Part shown: one piece after another, positions 52,391-61,295 of the stretch
Position numbering within the stretch: position 1 is the first letter of the stretch
How the letters are laid out: each line of letters starts with the position of its first letter
Origin: Bdellovibrio sp. 22V
GTDB taxonomy: Bacteria; Bdellovibrionota; Bdellovibrionia; Bdellovibrionales; Bdellovibrionaceae
Length of the DNA stretch: 64,000 nt
Reading direction: 5' to 3'
NCBI RefSeq assembly: GCF_030169785.1
Contig: NZ_CP125854.1
Span: forward strand, 2,852,001-2,916,000
Made by a program: the position numbers and the translations under genes
Notes under the pieces: model-generated
The model's database searches: none
Told to the model about the DNA's origin: nothing
What the model saw: only the letters and a program-made list of their open reading frames with translations

Positions 52391-52997
52391 GTTCGTTTGA
52401 TTCCATCAAACGATGAAGGAAATGAACTTTGTCGTTGATGTCGTCGTATTCAAGAACCATCTGTTGCAGATCGTAATCACGCACAAGATAAGAGGCGAAG
52501 CTTCCGACAATTTCTTCGGGATGCACTAAGCTGCGCATGAAAAGATCACGCTGAGCAGGCTCTGGGATATGAGTTTGAATCCATCTTGTAAGAATCTTAT
52601 AAAGCGAATCGAGTTCCGGTTTAAATTCAGGTTCGAGAATTGTTTTTTCCGGAATGATTTGTCCTTCGCAAATAATGTAAGGCGTCCCGCGATCAAGGAC
52701 CTTTCCCAAACGTAACTTGCCTTGCCCCTGCAAAAAGATCAAAAGGGTCCCGTTCACTCGCTCTTCAATGATTTGCGCGTAACCGTATCCTGCGATCTCA
52801 CGCACGAAGGGGACTTTCTCTCCCGGGCGAACGGATGAGACTTTAGACGGGTCTTCAATATATCCGAGAGCAATAGGTGTTTGAGTTTGCACGGCTTCCT
52901 TAATCATAGAAAGGTAGCGCGGCTCAAAAATATTGAGGGGCTTCGTCGTCCTCGGAAACAAAGTCACGTTGACTAGTGGAAAAAGAAAGACTTCCAT
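52380..52997 (-). CDS. Lon N-terminal (PUA-like) domain protein
   Basis: 205 residues from the ATG at 52997 (GAGGAG upstream). It carries only the Lon substrate-binding domain: FPLVNVTLFPRTTKPLNIFEPRYLSM, then GYGYAQIIEERVNGTLLIFLQGQGKLRLGKV. No AAA or protease domain follows. Stand-alone Lon-N proteins are common in proteobacteria; their function is unknown. Confidence 0.88.
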   Translation of the reverse strand: MEVFLFPLVNVTLFPRTTKPLNIFEPRYLSMIKEAVQTQTPIALGYIEDPSKVSSVRPGEKVPFVREIAGYGYAQIIEERVNGTLLIFLQGQGKLRLGKVLDRGTPYIICEGQIIPEKTILEPEFKPELDSLYKILTRWIQTHIPEPAQRDLFMRSLVHPEEIVGSFASYLVRDYDLQQMVLEYDDINDKVHFLHRLMESNELTT

Positions 52998-53054
52998 GCG
53001 AACCAGACTCCTCAACTTGAACCTTTATTATAAAGACTGTAGCCTATAATTGCT

Positions 53055-53465
53055 ATGGAAAAGGTGGACTTAAAAATGAGAAACGTAGTCTTTTTCGACG
53101 GTGTCTGTCACCTTTGCAATGGTTTTGTCGATGCTGTGATCAGCCGGGACAAAGCTCACCTTTTGCTTTTTGCGCCACTACAAGGGACGACGGCCGAAGA
53201 CGTTTTGCCGCAAGAAGACCGGGTCAAACTTGATACAGTGATCTACTTTGAGGCAGGCAAAATTTATTATCGGTCGGCCGCTATTCTCAAAATTCTTACG
53301 AGCCTGGGCGGAGTCTATAAACTCTTTAGCATTGCGTGGATTATTCCCGCTCCCCTGCGCGATTTCCTTTATCGTATTATCGCAAAAAATCGCTATGCCT
53401 GGTTTGGTCAAAGAGAGTTTTGCCGACTGCCGACTCCGGAAGAGCGCTCTTACTTACTCCCTTGA
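53055..53465 (+). CDS. DCC-family thiol-disulphide oxidoreductase
   Basis: 136 residues. The family motif D15-x-x-C18-x-x-C21 (FFDGVCHLCN) and the C-terminal NRYAWFGQREFCRLPTPEE are typical of DUF393/YuxK. A second in-frame ATG at 53076 is an alternative start. The 3' end overlaps the convergent NUDIX gene by 16 nt. Cytoplasmic redox function is inferred. Confidence 0.9.
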   Translation: MEKVDLKMRNVVFFDGVCHLCNGFVDAVISRDKAHLLLFAPLQGTTAEDVLPQEDRVKLDTVIYFEAGKIYYRSAAILKILTSLGGVYKLFSIAWIIPAPLRDFLYRIIAKNRYAWFGQREFCRLPTPEERSYLLP

Positions 53466-53863
53466 ATCATCTGCACAAAAGGCCTGTCGGCCGCGGAGAG
53501 CTCGTCAACGACGATGTCTTCGGACTTGCACCACTTAAAGGCGTCGTGCTCGGTCAGAACAATATCCCCTTGATCGGTTTCAGCCCAATAAACCCGCAAA
53601 CGAATAAGCTTGGTCGGATAAGCAAAATCTTGCTCACCTAATAAATCTCCGACGCGGATAGAGAGCGATAATTCCTCGTCGATCTCACGGATCAGCGCTT
53701 GCTCTGGCGACTCGCCTCTTTCAACTTTGCCTCCGGGAAACTCCCAAAACCCCGCGCCACTTTGTTCTGGCCCACGGCGCACGACTAAGATCTTCTTTTC
53801 GGGGTCCGCATAGCGCCGAATCACTGCAGCAACAACAAGGACGGGTTCGGTCTTCTGAGACAT
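53450..53863 (-). CDS. NUDIX hydrolase (MutT-like)
   Basis: 137 residues. The full Nudix box GX5EX7REUXEEXGU is at 45-67 (GKVERGESPEQALIREIDEEL), with the nucleotide-binding WEFPGG before it. Size and sequence suggest an 8-oxo-dGTP pyrophosphatase. The ATG at 53863 has GGAG about 9 nt upstream. It overlaps the convergent DCC gene by 16 nt. Confidence 0.9.
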   Translation of the reverse strand: MSQKTEPVLVVAAVIRRYADPEKKILVVRRGPEQSGAGFWEFPGGKVERGESPEQALIREIDEELSLSIRVGDLLGEQDFAYPTKLIRLRVYWAETDQGDIVLTEHDAFKWCKSEDIVVDELSAADRPFVQMIQGSK

Positions 53864-53941
53864 GATCAATAACTCCCTATAGACCTAAGTATATAGGTGT
53901 CTTTTGTATTTTTAGAAGAGATGTTTTACTCTATTTGCAGT

Positions 53942-54685
53942 ATGTTTTCCTACTCGCAGACTCTCTCTCACTTCAATCGATCGAATGTTGCAATCTGGCT
54001 CTCGATGGCCTTTCAAGCAGGCGCCATCAATACGGGCGGCTATTTAGCCTGTCATCGCTTCGTCAGTCACGTCACAGGCTTCGGCACGATGGTGGGAACG
54101 GAAGCGGCTCAAGGAAAATGGTTTCATACTTTGGGAGCCCTCTCCGTTCCGGGATTCTTCATCGGCGGCACGATGCTTTCGGCGTTCTTCGTAGATCGCC
54201 GTATTCAAACAGGCCGACGTCCTCTTTACCCGATCGTATTGTTTTTGATTTTAGCACTGACGGGAATGGTTGCCGTTGCGGGAAACATGGGGCTCTTCGG
54301 GAAATTCGGCGAAAGTTTTCTTGCGCGCGATTATTATCTTCTTGCCGCGCTTTGTTTGGCGAGCGGAATTCAAAACGCCACGATCACTTCTGCTTTCGGC
54401 GCGATTGTGAGAACCACCCACTTAACAGGAATTACCACGGATCTGGGGATCGGGGTGGTTCGAGTGATCAGCCACTCCCACAAAATCCAACCGCGCAACA
54501 ATGAGATTCGTGCGAACTGGATGCGTATCGGGCTCATTTCTTTCTTCACTTTAGGATCCTTCGTTTCCGCTTACGTTTATCTTCACGCGCAGTATTGGGG
54601 CTTCCTAATTCCATGTGGAATTGCTACAATTCTTTTCTTTTGGAGCTTAGTACATTTTAACAAAAAGCTGGATAATGCATCATGA
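53942..54685 (+). CDS. YoaK/DUF1275 membrane protein
   Basis: 247 residues with six membrane segments and the family's hallmarks: AGAINTGGYLAC near the start, VSHVTGFGTMVG, and ASGIQNATITSAFGAIVRTTHLTGITTDLG. The start is uncertain (ATG at 53942 or 53921, GTG at 53897), since none has a strong ribosome site. It is followed by the Na/Pi cotransporter gene with a 4-nt overlap. Function unknown. Confidence 0.87.
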   Translation: MFSYSQTLSHFNRSNVAIWLSMAFQAGAINTGGYLACHRFVSHVTGFGTMVGTEAAQGKWFHTLGALSVPGFFIGGTMLSAFFVDRRIQTGRRPLYPIVLFLILALTGMVAVAGNMGLFGKFGESFLARDYYLLAALCLASGIQNATITSAFGAIVRTTHLTGITTDLGIGVVRVISHSHKIQPRNNEIRANWMRIGLISFFTLGSFVSAYVYLHAQYWGFLIPCGIATILFFWSLVHFNKKLDNAS

Positions 54686-56289
54686 TTGACACCCATAACT
54701 CCTATTTCATCATCCTTGTCAGCGGTGTCGCGCTGTTCTTGTACGGGATGGGTTTAGCGTCTTCATCTCTTGAGAAATTGATGGCAGGGAAAATCACAAG
54801 CCTGCTAAATCGTCTGTCGCAGAGTAAATTTTTAGCGATTCTTACAGGCGTTATTCTGACGACTCTGATGCAAAGTTCGGGAGCGGTGACTTCCATGCTC
54901 GTGGGCCTGGGCTCCGCACGCGTTATCAATCTTCGTCAAGTGATGGGCGTGATCATTGGGACCGCGATCGGCACCACACTGACGGTGCAATTCATTTCTT
55001 TAGATTTGGGTCAGTACGCGCTTCCTACGTTTGCGATCGCGTTTGCGTTTTATTTTAAAGCCAAGAAAACGGTTTTCAAAAATCTCTCTCTTGTTTTCAT
55101 GGGCTTCGGTCTTCTTTTCTTGGGTTTGAATCTTATCTCAGTTTCTTCGCATCATTTTGCGGAAAATCCTCTTTTAACAGATTTATTCCAAAGTGTTCGT
55201 GATAACCCAGGTTATTCGTTGCTGATTTCCATCGTGTTCTGCGCTTTTGTTCAAAGCAGTGCCGTGACAATCGGTTTGGCGATGAGCTTGGCCATGGTGA
55301 AGGCGATCACATTCTACGATGCGATGCTGTGGGTTTATGGCGCTAACATCGGAACGACTTCGGTCGCCTTGATCGCTGCCGCAGGAGGAAACTACGTCGG
55401 CCGCCAAGTGGCATGGGCGCACTTCTTTTACAAAACGATCAGTGTGGTGATATTTTATCCCTTCACACAGATTTTTATCGACTTCCTTTTGACGTTCGAT
55501 ACGACTCTGGCGCGCTCGATTGCCAACGCCCATTTGATTTTCAACGTTCTTTCGGCCGTGATCTTTTATCCATTCATCAACAAAGGCGCGGAACTCATTG
55601 AAAAAATGTTCCCCAAAGCCGCTTCCGAAGAGTTTGGGACTGAGTTCGTGAACTTGAATAACTATCAAAGTTCGGCCCTCGCCGTCTCTTACGCCAACCG
55701 CGAGATCATGCGCACCGCTGATATCGTTCTGGGCATGATTAAAGACTCGATCCGTCTTTTCGAGACGAATGATCCGAAAGATTTTGATTCCATCAAAGAC
55801 CGCGACAACAAGGTGGATTTCCTGTATCGCGAGACAAAGATGTTCTTGCTTGATCACGCGAACAAATCCAATACGGTTGTTCACCAAAACGTGATGAATA
55901 TGATCATGTTTTTAAGTGACCTGGAGCGCGCGGCCGACGCTATTGATATCAATATCCTGGCTTTGGCCATCAAGAAGAATGCTTTGAAATTGGAGTTTTC
56001 TGAAGAGGGCTGGTCGGAGATCTGCAATATGCACCAACAGGTGGTTAAAGTTGCGGCGATGGCGATCAACGCCTACCAAAATAAAGAACTTTGTGAAGAA
56101 GCTATTCAGCTTAAGCGCGATCTTGCAAAAACAGAGATCACCCTTCGCGAAAACCATATCAGTCGTTTAAACCGCGGAATGCATACATCTATCAATACAA
56201 GTTCGATCCACTTAGATCTTTTGAGTGAGTATCGCCGTATTGCAAGCTTGCTTTGCAATCACGCCTATAATCAAAGGTCATCCACATGA
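54682..56289 (+). CDS. Na/Pi cotransporter family protein with PhoU-like tail
   Basis: 535 residues. The repeated QSSGAVTS and QSSAVTIG motifs of NptA/YjbB-type Na+/phosphate cotransporters lie in the membrane part (about 10-310). The C-terminal cytoplasmic part (about 340-535) is helical and PhoU-like. Overlaps of 4 nt on both sides couple it to the DUF1275 gene before it and the DUF486 gene after it. Phosphate transport is predicted. Confidence 0.92.
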   Translation: MIDTHNSYFIILVSGVALFLYGMGLASSSLEKLMAGKITSLLNRLSQSKFLAILTGVILTTLMQSSGAVTSMLVGLGSARVINLRQVMGVIIGTAIGTTLTVQFISLDLGQYALPTFAIAFAFYFKAKKTVFKNLSLVFMGFGLLFLGLNLISVSSHHFAENPLLTDLFQSVRDNPGYSLLISIVFCAFVQSSAVTIGLAMSLAMVKAITFYDAMLWVYGANIGTTSVALIAAAGGNYVGRQVAWAHFFYKTISVVIFYPFTQIFIDFLLTFDTTLARSIANAHLIFNVLSAVIFYPFINKGAELIEKMFPKAASEEFGTEFVNLNNYQSSALAVSYANREIMRTADIVLGMIKDSIRLFETNDPKDFDSIKDRDNKVDFLYRETKMFLLDHANKSNTVVHQNVMNMIMFLSDLERAADAIDINILALAIKKNALKLEFSEEGWSEICNMHQQVVKVAAMAINAYQNKELCEEAIQLKRDLAKTEITLRENHISRLNRGMHTSINTSSIHLDLLSEYRRIASLLCNHAYNQRSST

Positions 56290-56630
56290 TGCAAGCAGCG
56301 ACCCCTGTCGGACTTCTTATTCTTTCAAATATCTTTATGACATTTGCCTGGTATGGGCATTTGAAGTCGTTTAAGGATTCGGCCTTGTGGGTCGCGATCT
56401 TGATCAGCTGGGGTATCGCCTTTTTTGAATACGTCCTACAGGTCCCGGCCAACCGCATGGGCTACGGTCAGTTCACGCTGCCCCAGCTTAAAATCATTCA
56501 AGAAGTGATCACCATGGCGGTGTTTGCGGGGTTCTCAGTTCTCTATATGAAACAACCGCTGAAGCTTGATTTTCTCTGGGCGGGTTTATGCCTTATTGGC
56601 GCCGTTTACTTTATTTTTAGGTCCCCTTAA
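56286..56630 (+). CDS. DUF486 (DMT-superfamily-like) membrane protein
   Basis: 114 residues with four membrane segments. LSNIFMTFAWYGHLK, ISWGIAFFEYVLQVPANRMG and QLKIIQEVITMAVFA are diagnostic for the family. It is translationally coupled to the Na/Pi gene by ATGA. Transport role unknown. Confidence 0.93.
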   Translation: MMQAATPVGLLILSNIFMTFAWYGHLKSFKDSALWVAILISWGIAFFEYVLQVPANRMGYGQFTLPQLKIIQEVITMAVFAGFSVLYMKQPLKLDFLWAGLCLIGAVYFIFRSP

Positions 56631-56661
56631 AAAATAATGCATTTTTCATCTCACTTTAAGA

Positions 56662-56667
56662 TATAAT
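56662..56667 (+). promoter_or_regulatory. Possible -10 box for a leaderless message
   Basis: A consensus TATAAT ends only 8 nt before the ATG at 56676. The usual 6-8 nt to the start of transcription would begin the mRNA at or next to the ATG. No ribosome site is visible, and the start lies inside a 7-bp inverted repeat (56666-56686). No good -35 is seen. Confidence 0.5.
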
Positions 56668-56675
56668 GAACTCAT

Positions 56676-58262
56676 ATGAAGTTCATATACGTGCTCGAAG
56701 ATGATGAACGTATACAAAAGGATCTTTTTGAAACTTTAAAAAGCATAGATCCAAAGCTTCATATTCGCTTTTTTCTCAACCTAGCACAATTCCACGAATG
56801 GCTTAAGGTTGCGGTCCATGAAGGCCCGAAGGCTCTCGCGCCCGGTGGCCAAAAATACAAAGATGATACAAGTGAAGATATCGAACCCGCGAGTACGCAT
56901 GAGCTGCGTCTTGTTGTCGCAAAAAATGAATTTTTAGGCGTTCAGAACATCGGCCTGATAAAACGGGCTCAAGAATTCTTTTTGCGAAAGAAAATGTGCT
57001 CCCCCCAGGAGCCAACGGCTTTAGTTCTTACCGCCTTTGACAGCCCGGATTTCGACATCGGACTCGCGGAAGAACGCATCATCAACAATGTGATTTTTAA
57101 GCCATTCGACAAGCTGATTCTTAAACAGCACCTTGAGTACGCCCTGACTGGACATCACCCGGTAAACACATCCACGGTCGCTGCGATGAAAATCCATTCA
57201 ACCATCGAAATGCTTAAGGAAGTTTCCTTAAATAGCATCTCCGAAATCGGCTTTACGACTTTGAACAATCACGAAATCAAACTGGGCGCGATGACTAAGT
57301 ATTACAGTGATTCTTTTAAGAGCGGAAACAAGCGCAGCATCTTCGCCTATTGCAACTCTTGCAAAGAGCTTTCGCCCAAAGAATTCCTGTGTGAGTTTTA
57401 TTTTTTCGGCGCTGACAACGATCAAATCAGCCAAATTCGCCGCACCATTCTTCAAGATAAAAATCACGAAGCCAAAGACGTCCAAAACACGCACGGCAAC
57501 CCTCTAAAAGTTTTGATTTTAGACGAGGACATGCCTTTAAACGTTGAAATGAAAGGTTTTCTTTCGGAAAAATTTAGCAACGTGGAGGTCTTCTCTTACT
57601 CGCATTATGGACAGCTTTTGTCGGATCTTGCGGACAAGGACACTCCCAATAAACAAGAATTACCGGCGCAATTCGATCTGGTGTTTTCGAACTATCAGAT
57701 TTTTGAAATTGAAAAGCAAAGAAGATGGGAACAGATTTGCGAGTACCTGAAAGAACGCGCGAAGAAACACACGACGGAGTATCGTCAGCCGGAACTCTTT
57801 ATTGTTTCCAGAAAAAAGATCCCCATTGATGAAATTAAAAATCTTTCTTTATGGATTAAAGAAATCTTTTTTACGCCTCTTGATAAGGGATACATCTTTA
57901 AAAAAACTCTTTCGCAGTACTCAAGCCTTGTGAACAAAGCGCCCGCTTCTGTCGCCAGCATCAATGATAAAAGCACATTAAAAGTCGCCAACCCCGTCGA
58001 GATCACACAAATCTCTGAAGCAGGACTTGTCCTGAAATATTATCGCGCAATCAGCACCGGCGCTTTTAGAGAGTTCGTTTTATGGCGTCCCGAAGAAGTG
58101 GATACGCCTGAAATCATAGGCACAGTGAATTTCACTGAGAAAGATAAAGGCGCTGATTATTTCCTAAATCACTTCGTTTTTTTCGGTATGAAAGACATGT
58201 ATTTGAAACACATCCGCCTGTGGCTTCGCGAGGCCTACATCAAGGCTAAAGAAAAAGGCTAA
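56676..58262 (+). CDS. Tandem pseudo-receiver regulatory protein
   Basis: 528 residues. An N-terminal CheY-like domain (about 1-165) has the first acidic pair (LEDD) and the late Thr and Lys-Pro (VLTAFD, VIFKPFD) but no recognisable phospho-acceptor Asp. A middle domain (about 175-275) holds two nearby Cys in CNSCKEL and may be PilZ-like. A second receiver-like domain (about 280-425) has LILDEDMP, with SNY where the acceptor Asp is expected and TPLD in place of KP. A short C-terminal domain follows. No output DNA-binding or enzymatic motif is seen. Phosphorylation-independent signalling is inferred. Confidence 0.7.
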   Translation: MKFIYVLEDDERIQKDLFETLKSIDPKLHIRFFLNLAQFHEWLKVAVHEGPKALAPGGQKYKDDTSEDIEPASTHELRLVVAKNEFLGVQNIGLIKRAQEFFLRKKMCSPQEPTALVLTAFDSPDFDIGLAEERIINNVIFKPFDKLILKQHLEYALTGHHPVNTSTVAAMKIHSTIEMLKEVSLNSISEIGFTTLNNHEIKLGAMTKYYSDSFKSGNKRSIFAYCNSCKELSPKEFLCEFYFFGADNDQISQIRRTILQDKNHEAKDVQNTHGNPLKVLILDEDMPLNVEMKGFLSEKFSNVEVFSYSHYGQLLSDLADKDTPNKQELPAQFDLVFSNYQIFEIEKQRRWEQICEYLKERAKKHTTEYRQPELFIVSRKKIPIDEIKNLSLWIKEIFFTPLDKGYIFKKTLSQYSSLVNKAPASVASINDKSTLKVANPVEITQISEAGLVLKYYRAISTGAFREFVLWRPEEVDTPEIIGTVNFTEKDKGADYFLNHFVFFGMKDMYLKHIRLWLREAYIKAKEKG

Positions 58263-58293
58263 GTCCTGTCCCTTAAGATTACTACAACCTTAG

Positions 58294-58863
58294 TTAAGGA
58301 ACGGGGCGCACTTTTTGCGTCGCCGTGACGATGGAAACATACTCGTTTCTAAAAGATGTCATGAGGTCCTCGGCCACACGGCGAGGATCTAATTTTAAAT
58401 CTTCCAGAGACAACGTACGAACCGGCGTTCCTTTATTGGTGATATTCATTGCAAAATGCACCAGCGTAGATACCGGAGACTTCGTCGCAATACTGATACT
58501 CAGTTTGCGATCGCCTAGATAAATATCATCGCCATCCCGATGAAGAGAGGCCTCCCCTAAGCCCGCCTTGGCATTTTTCTGGAGATAGTCTTTGCTGATA
58601 GAAGCAAAAAGTCTTTGCAGCGAAACGCCCGCAAACAAGTCGCGATCAAAGACTTCGATAATAAAATGAAGCATCTCATCGCCTTGAATGACGGCTTTTG
58701 CCAAAAGGTCTTCGCCATCAACCATGTGATCAAAGGAAATAGAGCAAGGCCCACGCCAAGAAACAATCGAAGGTCCCAAAATACCGTGATCCAAATAGCC
58801 AAATAACGAACGCAGCTGAGTTCCGTCATAGGCAAAATTCTTTTCGATAAAATGCGTGTGCAT
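58294..58863 (-). CDS. DUF366 protein
   Basis: 189 residues. The family patterns FAYDGTQLRS, HGILGPSIVSWRGPC, HMVDGEDLL, DEMLHFIIEVFD and LGDRKLSISIATKSPVSTLVHFAMNI are all present. It lies 2 bp after queC on the same strand, in an operon with recJ. Its function is unknown; the constant neighbour in this operon suggests a link with 7-deazaguanine metabolism, which remains inference. Confidence 0.85.
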   Translation of the reverse strand: MHTHFIEKNFAYDGTQLRSLFGYLDHGILGPSIVSWRGPCSISFDHMVDGEDLLAKAVIQGDEMLHFIIEVFDRDLFAGVSLQRLFASISKDYLQKNAKAGLGEASLHRDGDDIYLGDRKLSISIATKSPVSTLVHFAMNITNKGTPVRTLSLEDLKLDPRRVAEDLMTSFRNEYVSIVTATQKVRPVP

Positions 58864-58865
58864 AT

Positions 58866-59561
58866 CTACTCCTTAAAAAGAGAGGCGACATTAATATTGG
58901 CGGAAGCAAAGGCTCGTTTCGATCTTTGACAAGATTCGCACTGCCCGCACCATTGATCGCCCGAGAAGTAACAAGGCCAGATCAACTCCCAAGGAACTTT
59001 CAATCCTTGTCCCAAACGAACAATGTCGGGTTTTTTAAGATGAGCGGTGTAACAACCGACAGTCACGTGATTGGCCGTCGAATACCAAAGAGATTTCGTC
59101 GCCTGCTCCAAAAACTCCCGCGAGTTGTCGGGAAAAGTCGCCGCTTCTTCCGCGTTAAAACCCGGGATAACGGCGTCCGCTCCCAAAGCCTCGGCGAAAG
59201 CCGCCGCAATATTCAAAAAGATCCCATTGCGGTTTGGAACCCACACGGACTTCGCACTTTGTGTGGATTTTTCCATATTGTCGATTTCTACAGCGGCTCC
59301 TGTTGGCACCTCTTCGGACTCAACAAGCAATGACGATTTATTGAAATCTTTAAACCAGGGCAACTCCACAACCTTGTGTGGAATCTTCAGGTGAGCGGCG
59401 ATTTTCGCCGAGCACTCCACCTCTTTTTGCGCCGCTCTTTGACCATAATTGAAGGTCAATGCAAGAACGACCTCATGATGATGTTTGATAGCCTCAAACG
59501 CATTCACCGTCGAGTCTAAACCCGCCGATAAAAGAACGACCACTTTCTTTTTTGGTTTCAT
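58866..59561 (-). CDS. queC: 7-cyano-7-deazaguanine synthase QueC
   Basis: 231 residues. The ATP-pyrophosphatase P-loop SAGLDST is at 12-18 (the usual SGGxDS with Ala as second residue). It has NYGQRAAQKEVE, the late PGFNAEEAATFPDNS, and a C-terminal zinc site (CGQCESCQRSKRAF, with an earlier Cys in WPCYFSG). It converts carboxy-deazaguanine to preQ0 in queuosine synthesis. Its start overlaps the recJ stop by 4 nt. Confidence 0.94.
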   Translation of the reverse strand: MKPKKKVVVLLSAGLDSTVNAFEAIKHHHEVVLALTFNYGQRAAQKEVECSAKIAAHLKIPHKVVELPWFKDFNKSSLLVESEEVPTGAAVEIDNMEKSTQSAKSVWVPNRNGIFLNIAAAFAEALGADAVIPGFNAEEAATFPDNSREFLEQATKSLWYSTANHVTVGCYTAHLKKPDIVRLGQGLKVPWELIWPCYFSGDQWCGQCESCQRSKRAFASANINVASLFKE

Positions 59562-61285
59562 GTTGCAGCCTTTAGATCACGAATAAGAATCTGAACTGTT
59601 TTTTGACCTGCAAAATAGTTCCACTGCAGCTCTCCTAAAATATTATAGAAGCCAGGAACATTCTGCAAAGTTTCTAACTGCCGAGGTGTTGGCGTAAACA
59701 ACAAAGCTTCCGCCGAAGACTTTCCCTCACCGTCAGAAATTTTCAAACGAAGATGACCACCCTTCAGGTCCCTTTTAGAAAGAACCTGGATGTTGGAAAA
59801 ATGAATCAAAGGAATCGAAAAGCCCGCACCAAATGGGCCGACGAAATCGTACCACTTCATCAAAGGTGCTCCCACCTCTGACAGCTGAGCTTCGACGTCA
59901 TAGAAAATTTCCAGCGGCTTCGGTTTTTCCCGAAGATCTGAAAAGTGTCCGTTCAGCTTTTCGATAAAAGAACTCACACGCGTTTCAGCAATTTCAAATC
60001 CCGCAGCGGCCGAGTGCCCACCGAAACGACTTAAGAGCTCTTGTGCTGATGACATGGCCTGAACCAGGCAAGCTTCCTGCCCCTGCGGCAGTCGCGCACT
60101 TCCCACAATCATACCATCGTCACCCAAAGAACCTACAAACGCAGGCTTGTTAAAGACTTGCGTGAGCTTGGTGGCGATCAAGCCAACAACACCCCGATGA
60201 AAGTTTCGCGAAGCCACGAAAACAAAGTCTTTATACTGCCAACCTTTAAGTATTTCTTGAGCTTCCACTTCCGCATCGTTTTGTAGCTGCACGCGCGTGG
60301 AATTGTTCTTCATTACTTCGCGAACCATATCGCGGGCTTTTTTAGGCTCATCCAGCAAGAAAATATCAATAGGCAGAACACCCGACTCCATACGAGAAAG
60401 AGCATTCAATTTCGGAGCAAAACGAATCGCCACATCCTGACTTGTCAAAGGACGATCCACCAAATCCAACTCTTCAAGTAATGCTCGAAGTCCGGCTTTT
60501 TTGGTCTCCGCCAACTTCATAAGACCGTGCTTCACCAAAACGCGGTTGTCGTCCACCAGAGGCACCATATCGGTCAATGTACCAATCGTGAAATAATCAA
60601 GAACCTCTTTTAAATCCCAATTGTTTTTAGGAAGTTGCGGATGATCTTGAAAGTGCCTTTTGAGGCCGCGCAAAAGATAAAACGCCACCCCCGCACCACA
60701 AAGATAACCTAATCCCGAGGGACAATCCCCTTGATTGGGATTCACAACAACATATGCCTCAGGAATAGTATCCGCCGGCAAATGGTGATCCGTCAGAATA
60801 ACATCAACACCGATCTCTTTAGCTTTATTGATCGCGGCATGAGCCGTAATTCCGACGTCGACAGTAATAATTAAAGACACACCCTGCTTTTGCAGCTCTT
60901 CAACCGCCGCCGCATGAAAGCCGTAACCTTCAGAAAGGCGCTTCGGCTGATAGTGCAAAACCTCAGGGAAACCCAAAGCCAATAAGCCTGTCTTCAACAA
61001 AGCCAGGCCCGAAGTCCCGTCCAAATCGAAGTCGGCATAGATACAGATTTTTTCTTTATTGAGATAAGCCTGACTGATGCGCTCAAGGGCTTGAGACATC
61101 CCCTTCATCAAAAGAGGATCTTTCAAGTCCGCGAGCTTGGGGAAGAGAAGTTTTTCTACATCCCCTGACTCTGCGAATCCTCGCGCCGCTAAAATCTTGC
61201 CAATCAGAGGCGGCCACTGACCTTCGACATGCGAAGGAGTTTCCACTTCAGTTGATGAGTCTCGCGGCTTCCATAGAGGATTCAT
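59558..61285 (-). CDS. recJ: Single-strand DNA exonuclease RecJ
   Basis: 575 residues. DHH-family motifs are present: FDLDGTSG, DVGITAH, TDHHLP, NPNQGDCP and the DHHA1 motif FGGHSAAAGFE. It degrades 5' single-stranded ends in recombination and repair. AAGGAA precedes the ATG. It is 10 bp after secF and overlaps queC, so the run secDF-recJ-queC-DUF366 may be one transcript. Confidence 0.95.
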   Translation of the reverse strand: MNPLWKPRDSSTEVETPSHVEGQWPPLIGKILAARGFAESGDVEKLLFPKLADLKDPLLMKGMSQALERISQAYLNKEKICIYADFDLDGTSGLALLKTGLLALGFPEVLHYQPKRLSEGYGFHAAAVEELQKQGVSLIITVDVGITAHAAINKAKEIGVDVILTDHHLPADTIPEAYVVVNPNQGDCPSGLGYLCGAGVAFYLLRGLKRHFQDHPQLPKNNWDLKEVLDYFTIGTLTDMVPLVDDNRVLVKHGLMKLAETKKAGLRALLEELDLVDRPLTSQDVAIRFAPKLNALSRMESGVLPIDIFLLDEPKKARDMVREVMKNNSTRVQLQNDAEVEAQEILKGWQYKDFVFVASRNFHRGVVGLIATKLTQVFNKPAFVGSLGDDGMIVGSARLPQGQEACLVQAMSSAQELLSRFGGHSAAAGFEIAETRVSSFIEKLNGHFSDLREKPKPLEIFYDVEAQLSEVGAPLMKWYDFVGPFGAGFSIPLIHFSNIQVLSKRDLKGGHLRLKISDGEGKSSAEALLFTPTPRQLETLQNVPGFYNILGELQWNYFAGQKTVQILIRDLKAAT

Positions 61286-61295
61286 GCATTCCTTT

